A DNA stretch of 64,000 nucleotides, taken from NCBI GenBank assembly GCA_964017235.1, contig OZ024928.1, forward strand, positions 154,280,881 through 154,344,880, given 5' to 3'. The stretch's first letter is position 1. Each line of letters begins with the position of its first letter. Source of the DNA: Sabellastarte sp. h YS-2021 (taxonomy: Eukaryota > Annelida > Polychaeta > Sabellida > Sabellidae). This document shows positions 11,677-22,782 of this stretch, piece after piece. The notes beneath the pieces were generated by a model. It was not told the DNA's origin. It made no database searches and saw nothing but the letters and a program-made list of their open reading frames with translations. A program made the translations under genes and the position numbers.

Positions 11677-12099
11677 TAGTGGGTGAACGATTAGACCAAT
11701 GTTCGATCAATCGTCTGTGTCATGGTACAATTGCGTTCGGTCACTGACAACTTCTAGAAATCGATTAAATATTACCCTTCTTTATGTGTCTCAATTCTCC
11801 ATGTATTTTTTCATATTTTAAGCAGTTTTCTAAACTTTCCTTTAATATATCAATAGATTTCTCACGAATTTTGTGTTTGTTTATAACTACCGCCATATTT
11901 ACCGGAAGTGGGTGCTTTTGGTAGCTTTTAAATGTCGGAACACCGTTATTCTTACTGTATTAACAAATACTTCATCCCGGAAAGTGTTTCATGATTATAT
12001 TGCCTTACAGTGGAGTAAAAAAGTCGATTATGGGTCGATCATCGGTCGGAAAAATGGACGAATAATCGACCACGAAAATTGAGGCGATTCCACTCACTA
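11677..12099. mobile_element. hAT-type MITE with 8-bp target duplication
   Basis: A 423-bp element. The ends are TAGTGGGTGAACGATT and, inverted, TAGTGAGTGGAATCGC. ATGTCCAG lies directly on both sides (11669-11676 and 12100-12107). An 8-bp duplication and these termini fit hAT elements. It carries an internal module (about 11870-12000) also found inside an unrelated MITE at 31480-31835. No transposase. Confidence 0.88.
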
Positions 12100-12107
12100 A
12101 TGTCCAG

Positions 12108-12455
12108 CAGGATGGATATAATAATTAAAATAAGTTGTAACCTTAAACTTACTTTTTTAACTTTCAGGTTTTTATGGTAGCATTACAATACAGATCCTGT
12201 TTTGGTCTAGACACATGTACATGTTTAATTTAAATGAAAAACTCTAAACTATCACTTTAATATTGCCAAAACATCACAGAAATTTGTCTTAACCTTAAAC
12301 TGAATGTAAGTCAATGCAAATGTTAAGAGTTTAAGGTCATGTTAACCATGTAGACTCTGTTCAAGGCTACTTATAGCCAAAATTTAAATGTGCTTAAAAT
12401 CTATTGCACATAATTTAAGATATTATCCAAAATTTTAAAAGAAAAATAATTATAA
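12108..12455 (-). repeat. Array D element, left part
   Basis: AT-rich sequence with AGAGTTTAAGGTCATG and GTTCAAGGCTACTTATAG, matching diverged array D units near 19610-19760. It is separated from the rest of array D by the Helitron C block 12456-16739, so that block is nested in it. Confidence 0.6.
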
Positions 12456-12539
12456 CTAGACCTATCGCATCGGAGAACCGATGCAAATTGTATCCACCAG
12501 AAAGAAAACTCGCAAAAGCCATTCTGATATCGCTTAACC

Positions 12540-15500
12540 TTGAAGGAGAAGCCCAAGGTGAAATCTGACCATATCAAAAGATTCTTAGCCCATGATTTCC
12601 TATAGGTTAGTGTGGCACTGCAAACCTCTAGGAATATGAATAAGCAACATATAAACACTGTTAATTTTGGCAATCCTCATTTGACCTTGAAAGAGGGACC
12701 AAAGGTCAAATCCGATCACACCAAAACATTCCCAGTCCATGATTTCCTAGATTTTGGTTTACCATTCCAAACCTCTAGGACCAATAATAAGTGAGTTATA
12801 AGCACTTTTAAATTTGGCAATCCTCGTTTGACCTCGATGGAGGATCCAAGGTCAAATCCTACCACAGCAATAGATTCCTTGCCCATGATTTTGTGTAGGT
12901 TTGTTTACCATGCGAAACCTCTAGGACCAATAATAAGAAAGGTATAAGCACTTTTAAGTTTGGCTATGCTCGTTTGACCTTGAAGGAGGGGTCCAAGGTC
13001 AAATCCGACCACAGCAAAAGACTCCCAGCCCATGATTTCCTAGAGGTTGGTTTACCATCCCAAACCACTAGGACCAATAATAAGCGAGTTATAAGCACTT
13101 TTAAGTTGGGCTATCTTCGTTTAACCTTGAATGAGGGGTCCAAGGTCAAATCCGAACACACCAAAAGATTCCCAGCCCATGATTTCCTATAGGTTGGTTT
13201 ACCATCCTAAACCTCTAGGACCAATAATAAATGAGTTATAAGCACTTTTAAGTTTGGCTGTCATCGTTTGACCTTGAAGGAGGGGTCCAAGGTCAAATCC
13301 GACCACACCAAAAGATTCCCAGCACATGATTTCCTATAGGTTGGTTTACCATCCCAAACCTCTAGGACCAATAATAAACGAGTTATAAGCACTTTTAAGT
13401 TGGGCTATCCTCGTTTGACCTTGAATGAGGGGTCCAAGGTCAAATCCGACCACACCAAAAGATTCCCAGCCCATGATTTCCTATAGGTTGGTTTACCATC
13501 CTAAACCTCTACGACCAATAATAAGCGAGTTATAAGCACTTTTAAGTTGGGGTATCCTCGTTTGACCTTGAAGGAGGGGTCCAAGGTCAAATCCGAACAC
13601 ACCAAAAGATTCCCAGCCCATGATTTCCTAGAGGCTGGTTTACCATCCCAAACCTCTAGGACCAATAATAAGCGAGTTATAAGCACTTTTAATTTTGGCT
13701 ATGCTCGTTTGACCTTGAAGGACGGGTCCAAGGTCAAATTTGACCACACCAAAAGATTCCCAGGCCCTGATTTCCTATATGTTGGTTTACCATCCCAAAC
13801 CTCTAGGACCAACTAGACCTATCGCATCGGAGAACCGATGCAAATTGTATCCACCAGAAGAAAACTCACCAAAGCCATTCTAACATCGCTTAAACTTGAA
13901 GGAGAAGCCCAAGGTGAAATCTGACCATATCAAAAGATTCTTAGCCCATGATTTCCTATAGGTTAGTGTGGCACTGCAAACCTCTAGGAATATGAATAAG
14001 CAACATATAAACACTGTTAATTTTGGCAATCCTCATTTGACCTTGAAAGAGGGGCCAAAGGTCAAATCCGATCACACCAAAACATTCCCAGTCCATGATT
14101 TCCTAGATTTTGGTTTACCATTCCAAACCTCTAGGACCAATAATAAGTGAGTTATAAGCACTTTTAAATTTGGCAATCCTCGTTTGACCTCGATGGAGGA
14201 TCCAAGGTCAAATCCGACCACAGCAATAGATTCCTTGTCCATGATTTTGTGTAGGTTTGTTTACCATGCCAAACCTCTAGGACCAATAATAAGAAAGGTA
14301 TAAGCACTTTTAAGTTTGGCTATGCTCGTTTGACCTTGAAGGAGGGGTCCAAGGTCAAATCCGACCACAGCAAAAGACTCCCAGCCCATGATTTCCTATA
14401 GGTTGGTTTACCATCCCAAACCTTTAGGATCAATAATAAGCGAGTTATAAGCACTTTTAAGTTTGGTTATCCTCGTTTGACCTTGAAGGAGGGGTCCAAG
14501 GTCATATCTGAACACACCAAAAGATTCCCAGCACATGATTTCCTAGAGGTTGGTTTACCATCCCAAACCACTAGGACCAATAATAAGCGAGTTATAAGCA
14601 CTTTTAAGTTGGGCTATCCTCGTTTGACCTTGAATGAGGGGTCCAAGGTCAAATCCGAACACACCAAAAGATTCCCAGCCCATGATTTCCTATAGGTTGG
14701 TTTACCATCCTAAACCTCTGGGACCAATAATAAACGAGTTATAAGCACTTTTAAGTTTGGCTGTCATCGTTTGACCTTGAAGGAGGGGTCCAAGGTCAAA
14801 TCCGACCACACCAAAAGATTCCCAGCACATGATTTCCTATAGGTTGGTTTACCATCCCAAACCTCTAGGACCAATAATAAACGAGTTATAAGCACTTTTA
14901 AGTTGGGCTATCCTCGTTTGACCTTGAATGAGGGGTCCAAGGTCAAATCCGACCACACCAAAAGATTCCCAGCCCATGATTTCCTATAGGTTGGTTTACC
15001 ATCCTAAACCTCTACGACCAATAATAAGCGAGTTATAAGCACTTTTAAGTTGGGGTATCCTCGTTTGACTTTGAAGGAGGGGTCCAAGGTCAAATCCGAA
15101 CACACCAAAAGATTCCCAGCCCATGATTTCCTAGAGGCTGGTTTACCATCCCAAACCTCTAGGACCAATAATAAGCGAGTTATAAGCACTTTTAATTTTG
15201 GCTATGCTCGTTTGACCTTGAAGGACGGGTCCAAGGTCAAATTTGACCACACCAAAAGATTCCCAGGCCCTGATTTCCTATATGTTGGTTTACCATCCCA
15301 AACCTCTAGGACCAACTAGACCTATCGCATCGGATAACGGATGCAAATTGTATCCACCAGAAGAAAACTCACCAAAGCCATTCTAACATTGCTTAACCTT
15401 GAAGGAGAAGCCCAAGGTGAAATCTGACCATATCAAAAGATTCTTAGGCCATGATTTCCTATAGGTTGGTGTGACACTGCAAACCTCTAGGAATACGAAT

Positions 15501-15950
15501 AAGCAAGATATAAACACTAATTTTGGCAATCCTCATTTGACCTTGAAAGAGGGGCCAAAGGTCAAATCCGATCACACCAAAAGATTTCCGGCCCATGATT
15601 TCCTAGATTTTGGTTTACCATTCCAAAGCTCTAGGACCAATAATAAGCGAGTTACAAGCACTTTTAAGTTTGGCTATCCTCGTTTGACCTTGAAGGAGGG
15701 GTGCAAGGTCAAATCCGAACACACCAAAATTTGTCAACTATAGGTTGGTTTACCATCCCAAACCTCTAGGACCAATAATAAGTGAGTTGTAAGCACTTTT
15801 AAGTTTGGCTATGCTCGTTTGACCTTGAAGGAGGGGTCCAAGGTCAAATCTGACCACACCAAAAGATTCCCAGCCCATGATTTCCTATAGGTTGGTTTAC
15901 CATCCCAAACCTCTAGGACCAATACTAAGGGAGATATAAGCACTTTTCAT
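12540..15950. repeat. Satellite array C in higher-order blocks
   Basis: Basic unit about 147 bp, with ACCAATAATAAGCGAGTTAT, TTTGACCTTGAAGGAGG and CCATGATTTCC. Units are grouped in two blocks of 1357 and 1503 bp (12456-13812 and 13813-15315) that are nearly identical except for one extra unit. A third, partly different block follows. Block identity is higher than unit identity, so whole blocks were copied recently. Confidence 0.9.
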
Positions 15951-16739
15951 GACTGCAAAGAAACGCCTGTGGCAGCCATCTTGTTTTTCAAAATGAGGCC
16001 AAAAATATTCCCAGTCAAGATTTTATAATGAGGAACATATCCTGCGAATTTGAGATCTCTACCTATAATACCCTTTGCTCTAGAGGGCCAACAAAAGTCC
16101 TTGTTTAAAGTCGAAAAACGCCCGTGGCGGCCATCTTGTTTTTCAAAATAAGGCCAAAAATATTCCCAGGCAAGATTTTATGGCTATGAATATATCCTGC
16201 AAATTTGAGAAGGCTAGCTATAATATTTTTTTCGTTAGAGCGGTAACAGTGAAATCTCTCTACACACTGCGGCGGCGGCGTAGGCGTAATGAAGTCAAAT
16301 CCATAGTATCCACCGGATGCTATCCAGTGGATACAATAATAAGGGAGATATAAGCACTTTTCATGACTGACAAAGAAACGCCTGTGGCGGCCATCTTGTT
16401 TGTCAAAATGAGGCCAAAAATATTCCCAGTCAAGATTTTATAATGAGGAACATATCCTGCGAATCTGAGATCTCTACCTATAATACCCTTTGCTCTAGAG
16501 GGCCACCAAAAGTCCTTCTTTAAAGTCGAAAACGCCCGTGGCGGCCATCTTGTTTTTCAAAATGAGACCAAAAATATTCCCAGGCAAGATTTTATGGTTA
16601 TGAATATATCCTACAAATTTGAGAAGGGTAGCTCTAATATTTTTTTCGTTAGAGCGGTAGCGGTGAAATCTGTCTACACACTGCAGCGGCGGCGGCGTAA
16701 CGAAGTCAAATCCATAGTATCCACCGGATGCTATCCAAC
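15950..16739 (-). repeat. Duplicated Helitron C 5' tail
   Basis: Two direct copies of about 390 bp (15918-16336 and 16337-16739). Each has two GGCGGCCATCTTG-type motifs, a CTCTAGAGGGCC segment and a CGGCGGCGG stretch before the terminal hairpin. Short reading frames inside are not convincing. Confidence 0.75.
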
Positions 16740-19700
16740 ATACCAAATTTACATTAAATCTGTCATGCAAAATTGAAATACGCTCCAGAAATTGAAAAAT
16801 TTAAATTCAATATAGTTATATTATCACTAGGAGTTTAAGGTCACCTTAAAGTGGGCCACACCTTGACCAGTTACATCCATGTACCAAATCTGATTTGAAT
16901 CTGTGAAGCCATCTTTAAGCTATTGCCCACAAATCGTAAAAGTAAAATTCAATATAAATGTGTTATAAATGAGAGTTTAAGGTCATCTTAAAATAGGGTA
17001 CATATCGATGACTGGCAACACCCACATGCCAAATTTGAATTTCATCCATCATGCCCTTTTTGAGATACTGTCTGAAAAGGAAGGGACGATAACACTATGT
17101 TATTACTGGGAGTTTAAGGTTACCTTAATGTGTGGCACTTATCTATGGCCAGTCACATATACATGCAAAATTTGAATGAAACTTCTTAAGTTACCTTTAG
17201 TGTATTCTATTAAAAATTTAAAAAAAACTTAAACTCAACATAATTATTTTATACATGGGAGTTTATGGTCACCTTAACATAGGACACACCTTAAGGACTA
17301 GATACATCAACATACCATTTTTAAATTAAATCTGTCATGCAGAATTGAAATACTCTCCAGAAATTGAAAAATTTAAATTCAATAGAGTTATATTATCACT
17401 AGGAGTTTAAGGTCACCTTAAAGTGGGCCACACCTTGACCAGTTACATCCATGTACCAAATCTGATTTGAATCTGTGAAGCCATCTTTAAGCTATTGCCC
17501 ACAAATCGTAAAAGTAAAATTCAATATAAATGTGTTATAAATGAGAGTTAAGGTCATCTTAAAATAGGGTACATATCGATGACTGGCAACACCCACATGC
17601 CAAATTTGAATTTCATCCATCATGCCCTTTTTGAGATACTGTCTGAAAAGGAAGGGACGATAACACTATGTTATTACTGGGAGTTTAAGGTTACCTTAAT
17701 GTGTGGCACTTATCTATGGCCAGTCACATATACATGCAAAATTTGAATGAAACTTCTTCAGTTACCTTTGGTATATTCTATTAAAAATTAAAAAAAAACT
17801 TAAACTCAACATAATTCTTTTATACATGGGAGTTTATGGTCACCTTAACATAGGGCACACCTTAAGGACTAGATACATCAACATACCATTTTTAAATTAA
17901 ATCTGTCATGCAGAATTGAAATACTCTCCAGAAATTGAAAAATTTAAACTCAATATAGTTAGATTATCACTAGGAGTTTAGGGTCACCTTAAAGTGGGCC
18001 ACACCTTGACCAGTTACATCCACGTACCAAATCTGATTTGAATCTGTGAAGCCATCTTTAAGCTATTGCCCACAAATCGTAAAAATAAAATTCAATCTAA
18101 ATGTGTTATAAATGAGAGTTTAAGGTGATCTTAAATAGGGTACATATCGATGACCGGCAACACCCACATGCCAAATTTGAATTTCATCCATCATGCCCTT
18201 TTTGAGATACTGTCTGAAAAGGAAGGGATGATGACACTGACAATGTGTTATTACTGGGAGTTTAAGGTTACCTTAATGTATGTCACTTATCTATGGCTAG
18301 TCACATATACATGCAAAATTTGAATGAATTTTCTTAAGTTACCTTTGGTATACTCTATTAAAAATAAAAAAACTTAAACTCAACATAATTCCTTTATACA
18401 AGGGAGTTTATGGTCACCTTAAAATAGGACACACCTTGAATACCAGTTATAACCACATGCTAAATTTGAATTGAATCCATCAACCCACTTTTGAAATACT
18501 GTTAGGAAACAGAAACTTAAAATCAATATAAGTATGTTACTAGTGGGAGTTTAAGGTCACTTTAAAATAGGTCACATCTTGAGTAAGAGTTACATCCACA
18601 TGCCAAATATGAATTTAATCCATCATGGCATTTTTGAGATACTGTCTGGAAAGGAAGTGTGACGACACTGACAATGTGTTATTACTGGGATTTTAAGGTC
18701 ACCTTAATGTATGGCACTTATCTATGGCCAGTTATATAGACATGCAAAATTTGAATGTAGTTTCTTAAGTTATCTTCAATATACTCTACGGAAAGTAAAA
18801 AACTTAAACTCAAGATAATTCTTTTATACAGGAGTTTAAGGTCACCTTAAAATAGGGCACACCTTGAATACCAGTTACAACCAGATGCCAAATTTGAATT
18901 TAATCCATCATGTCATTTTTGAGATACTGTCTGGAATGGAAGTGTGACGACGACACTGAGAATGTGCTATTACTAGGAGTTTAAGGTCATCTTAATGTAT
19001 GACACTTATCTAAGGCCAGTTACATATACATGCAAAATTTGAATGAAATTTCTCAAGTTATTTCCAGTATACTCTATTGAAAAATAATGTAAACTCAATA
19101 TAACCTTTTAATACATGAGAGTTTATGGTCACCTTAAAGTAGGGCACACCTTGAAAACCAGTTACAAGCACATGCCAAATTTGAATTGAATCTGTCAAAA
19201 TATTTTTGAGATACCGTCCGGAAATGAAAAACCTTCAAATCAATATAAGTATCTTACAAATGTGAGTTTAAGGTCACCTTAAATAGGGCACACCTCGAGG
19301 AAAAGTTTCATGAATGTGCCAAATTGGAATTTCATTCATCAAGACATTTTTGAGATACTCTCTGGAAAGTAAGTGTGAAGACTACTCTGACCATGTATGT
19401 CTTCCATCAAAGCTGTTAGTGACACAAACTAATGCAACCTTAAACTCATTAGTTTATAAAATATCAGCAACTTACTATAACGTAACAAAAGAGACCATTT
19501 TTTGGTGGAGATATATGTACATGATAAATATCAATGTAAAAAGTCCTAATTAGCATATAAAATATCTTCCAAACACCAAAAATATTGCCCAACCTTAAAC
19601 TCAAAGTTTGTTTGCACTGCTGTATGTTAGCGAGTTTAAGGTAATCTTTTCTTGAAAGTTCTGTTCAAGGCTTGTTACATCCACAACTGAAATGCCTAGA

Positions 19701-20177
19701 ATTGAACAATATTTGAAATAGTGTTCAAAAGTTAGCAAACTTAAAGTGAAATAATTCTGTTATTAATGGGAGTTTAAGGTCACCTTATTGTGTGGCACTT
19801 ACCTATGGCCAGTTATATATAATTGCAAAAGTTGAATGAAATTTCTGAAGTTACTTTCAGTATACTCCATGGAGAAAGAAAAAATGTAAACTGGACATAA
19901 GTTTTTTATATAAGGGAGTTTAAGGTCACCTTAAAATAGGGCACACCTTCAAAAGTAGTTACAACCACATGCCAAATTTGAATTGAATCCATCAAGCCAT
20001 TTTTGAGATATTGTCCGGACTTAAATGAGTTTAACTAGTGGGAGTTTCAGGTCACAAAACTATACAGCACACCCCCAGGACCAGTTACATCCACATGCCA
20101 AATTTGACACCGACGCCACAAAATTGGATGACGAAGCGATCCCTATATGCCACTCAGCATAAATGCTGGTGACACAA
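16740..20177 (-). mobile_element. Helitron-like element D with array D
   Basis: Array D fills about 16745-20100. The right end, read on the minus strand, begins TTGTGTCACCAGCAT with the palindrome CAGCATAAATGCTG, like the 5' ends of the other satellite elements. The left end is uncertain because of nested insertions and may lie before 12108. No coding region. Confidence 0.6.
16745..20100. repeat. Satellite array D, ~142 bp subunits in ~567 bp higher-order units
   Basis: Each subunit holds GGAGTTTAAGGTCACCTTAA, then a phrase like CATGCCAAATTTGAAT. Four different subunits make a unit of about 566-571 bp, starting near 16786, 17352 and 17923. Later subunits (after 18400) are more diverged. No gene. 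Confidence 0.9.
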
Positions 20178-20694
20178 AAAGGGGATGTTCTCTCAGATCA
20201 AGGAAAGGCATGCCAGCAGAATGTGTAAGATCATGACAACTGCACTTGTAAAGCTTAATAAAGAGTGCACAAAAAAATGTAGAATATTCACCCATTTTGA
20301 CAAGTGCATTAAAGAAAAAATCCATTTATATGACAGAACTTATTTAGTCCATGGGTTATTATCCCAAAATGAATTAATATCACAAATTTATCAACTGAGA
20401 TCACTACATATGCACTAAGTTTAGACAAACATTTAGGAGATATCAATTGCTCATTTTGGGGTATTTATTTATTTATTTTGTCTATTTAGTATCCTAAACC
20501 AAAAAACTTTTGGTTTATAGCCAGAATTTGTGTAAGATTATAATAATTGCACTTTCAATAGAAAGTATCTTAAAATCCAACATCAGCCACATTTTCTGTA
20601 CTGTTATACATTCACATAAAACAGGAAGTACCATTTACCTCTTATATCGCCCACTTCCTGTACGACAAAAATGTATCAGAAGTCGCAGGAAAAC
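20178..20694. other. Non-coding spacer before DIRS copy 1
   Basis: AT-rich sequence with a short TTTATTTATTTATTTTG tract near 20460. Two small open frames exist but neither has a recognisable domain. I see no supported feature. Confidence 0.4.
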
Positions 20695-20736
20695 TTGCAA
20701 ATTTAATAAGTAAATTAAATTTTTATAAGTTAATAC

Positions 20737-20909
20737 CCTATCCAATGGACAATTGCTTATCCGGTCGGCGCAGACCGGCCCGCCAAACGCCAGAAAAAGA
20801 CGTCCTGTGTTGCCACTAGCTGGCCGGTCCGTAGTACTGTGCACTCCCCAGATGGCGCCTCGTACTTCCTTCCTGTCTAGACAACCTGACGTCATAGCAT
20901 CTTTTTCGT
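20737..20909. repeat. DIRS copy 1 inverted terminal repeat, left
   Basis: Nearly perfect inverse of 26744-26916 over about 173 bp, including GGTCGGCGCAGACCGGCC and CAGATGGCGCCTCGTAC. The same first ~90 bp recur at 62728-62828 in copy 3. Confidence 0.92.
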
Positions 20910-20968
20910 TGTCTAAACCTATTAGACCCTTAGTAAGCTGATAGCGGGGTCGGTGGGAGGGTCTTGCG

Positions 20969-21065
20969 TGTCCATTGGATAGGGTATTAACTTATAAAAA
21001 TTTAATTTACTTATTAAATTTGCAATTTTATTGCGTTAATACATCCTATCCAATGGACAATTGCT
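20969..21065. repeat. DIRS copy 1 internal complementary region
   Basis: The first half (20969-21022) is the complement of the left outer end 20695-20750. The second half (21023-21065) is the complement of the right outer end 26893-26934. They meet at TTTGCAATTTTATTGCG. In DIRS elements such a region templates completion of the ends and circle formation. It lies 3' of the recombinase, the expected place. Confidence 0.88.
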
Positions 21066-21489
21066 GAATAACTACCGCTTGGTCGGCGGGTAAGTTACTA
21101 GGGACTTATGTGAACTCACAAGTAATAGCAAATTTTAAACCTACAGTCTAGGCTGACTTCGTCAGAAGACCTATAGGTCCAGGCCTGGGTTGACTTTAAG
21201 GTCAGGAAACCCTGTAAGGCCATGGTCGGTTGCCAGCAGCCGGTTACCCGGGGCTATACCGCCGTCGCCCCCCCCCCCCTTTTTGCAGACCTGCTCTGAG
21301 GTAGGGGAAGAGAGGGATGAGTTCAGTCCCAGAATGCAAATAAACCTCCCAAAGGAAGCACGCCACACTTAATTCTTATGTACATGAAGAACTGTTATGC
21401 ACATATACAAATCTCCTCAATCTAAGGGCCACTTGTGGATCTGCTGAGCAGCCACTACCTAGCCCAATTGGTAAAGCTCCGAATCAGCC

Positions 21490-22680
21490 CAAGCCCCAAC
21501 CTTCATATAGAACTGTGTGAAGGTATTGTGACTTCAGTGGCGGGCTGATAAGATTGGATCTAAGGAGACTCCCGACTGGAAGACGTTAGAAGCAGCCAAG
21601 GCCCTGACATCATGGGCTTTAACCTGATGTTAAAAGTGGGACTCCTGGTCAGAGAGCTCATAACATAGGATCACAGTCTGCTTGATCCAAGAGGAGATAG
21701 TGGCAGGTGAGATGTCTTTGTCGAAACCTTTCTTAAAGGAGACAAAAACCACCTCCTTATTCTGCCTGATGTCTGAGGTCCTGTCCAAATAGTAGCACAA
21801 TGCTTTGAACGGACAGAGGGACCTGTCAGACTTGAGGGATCTATCCAGAGTCGGGGCCAGGGCTGTTATAACCCCAGGACCACACTGGACACTCTATGGC
21901 CAGCTGATTCTAGGATAGAAAGCTGGGTGATGGATACAGGGACACCTTGGACCAATCGGATTGGTGTCCAATATATCAGTTTTGCCAGGCATGAATCTCA
22001 TTTTGCACTTGCCCGACCCAAGGGCCAAGAGGAATACCGTCTTGAAGGTCAAATGCTTCAAGGGGGCCTCCTTGATTGGAACAAATGGGGTCTGAGCTGG
22101 TGCACGGCCCGTAAGAAGTTCCAGGAGGGTATGCCACTCCTGCCTTTGGGTCTGTCTCTGAGGAATCTATCCAGGAGACGAGCGAGATTTCCGTCCTTCC
22201 TGATGTTGAAGGGTGAATTTCCCAGTTTATCAACAATGGGTGACCTATGACCATCAATGGTGCTGGGCTGTTTGCCAAGCATGTATCTCACTTCTACGCT
22301 TGCCCGACCCCAGGGCCAAGAGGAAACTGCCTTGAAGGTCAAATGCTTCAAGGAGGCCTATAATTGGTTCAAAATGAACCTTATCAACTGGTGCAAAAAC
22401 CAGGGAGAGGTTCCAGGAGGGGGTTCCCCTCCGGCCTTTGGGTCTGTCTCAGTGGAAGCTATCCAGGAGATGAGTGAGATTTTTTCCTTACTAACATTGA
22501 TGGGCAAATTTCCCAGACTATCAGCAATGGCTGACCTGTAACCATCAATGGTACTGGGCTGCAACTTCCTGTCCTGAAGCAGGTACCTAAGGAAGTCAAC
22601 AACTGACTTTACAGGTGGTGCCCGAAGTCCACCTGATGAATGATACATCACTTGGTAAAAATGACCCATTTGCCTCATAG
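21490..22680 (-). pseudogene. DIRS copy 1 tyrosine recombinase (broken, N-part duplicated)
   Basis: The tyrosine recombinase would join the circular element DNA to the target. Seen on the minus strand: an N-terminal DNA-binding part with QPSTIDGYRSAIADSLGN (22680-22360). A second, diverged copy of the same ~285 bp follows at 22351-21990. Next comes the H-x-x-R box HDVR near 21601-21614, intact, and the nucleophile region TFTQFY near 21510-21530. A stop replaces the conserved Trp at 21534-21536, and several frame changes are needed. It cannot be functional. The spacing before the internal complementary region fits DIRS order. Confidence 0.8.
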
Positions 22681-22782
22681 ACTGATCTGATTGACCCCCC
22701 TTTGAGGAGCCTCAATTCTTGCCACTCCCTCAGACAAGTCCTGCTCCTCGATTGCTGAGGCTCTAGGAGCCCTGCATGGAGA

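Larger units (their letters stand above)
12456..16739 (-). mobile_element. Tandem concatemer of Helitron C elements
   Basis: Three 3' ends occur in direct order at 12456, 13813 and 15316. Read on the minus strand each is a hairpin (GCATCGG...CCGATGC, mutated in the third copy), then AGGTCTAG and host or neighbour T. Two 5' end regions follow at 16300-16336 and 16700-16739, with the hairpin GTATCCAC...GTGGATAC; the second lacks its last bases. A solo copy at 55580-56613 has an exact empty site. Internal sequence is array C and a tail with the motif GGCGGCCATCTTG. No protein is encoded, so it is non-autonomous. Confidence 0.82.

Noticed and set aside
12401..15743. Repeated 60-90 codon frames in array C
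   Set aside because: They are identical because the DNA blocks are duplicated; both strands are equally open and no protein family fits.
16495..16770. 91-codon frame on the minus strand
   Set aside because: It overlaps the duplicated Helitron C tail; the same DNA at 15950-16336 has it interrupted.
16745..20100. Centromere
   Set aside because: Array D has higher-order structure but is only 3.4 kb and has mobile-element ends; no evidence of centromere function.
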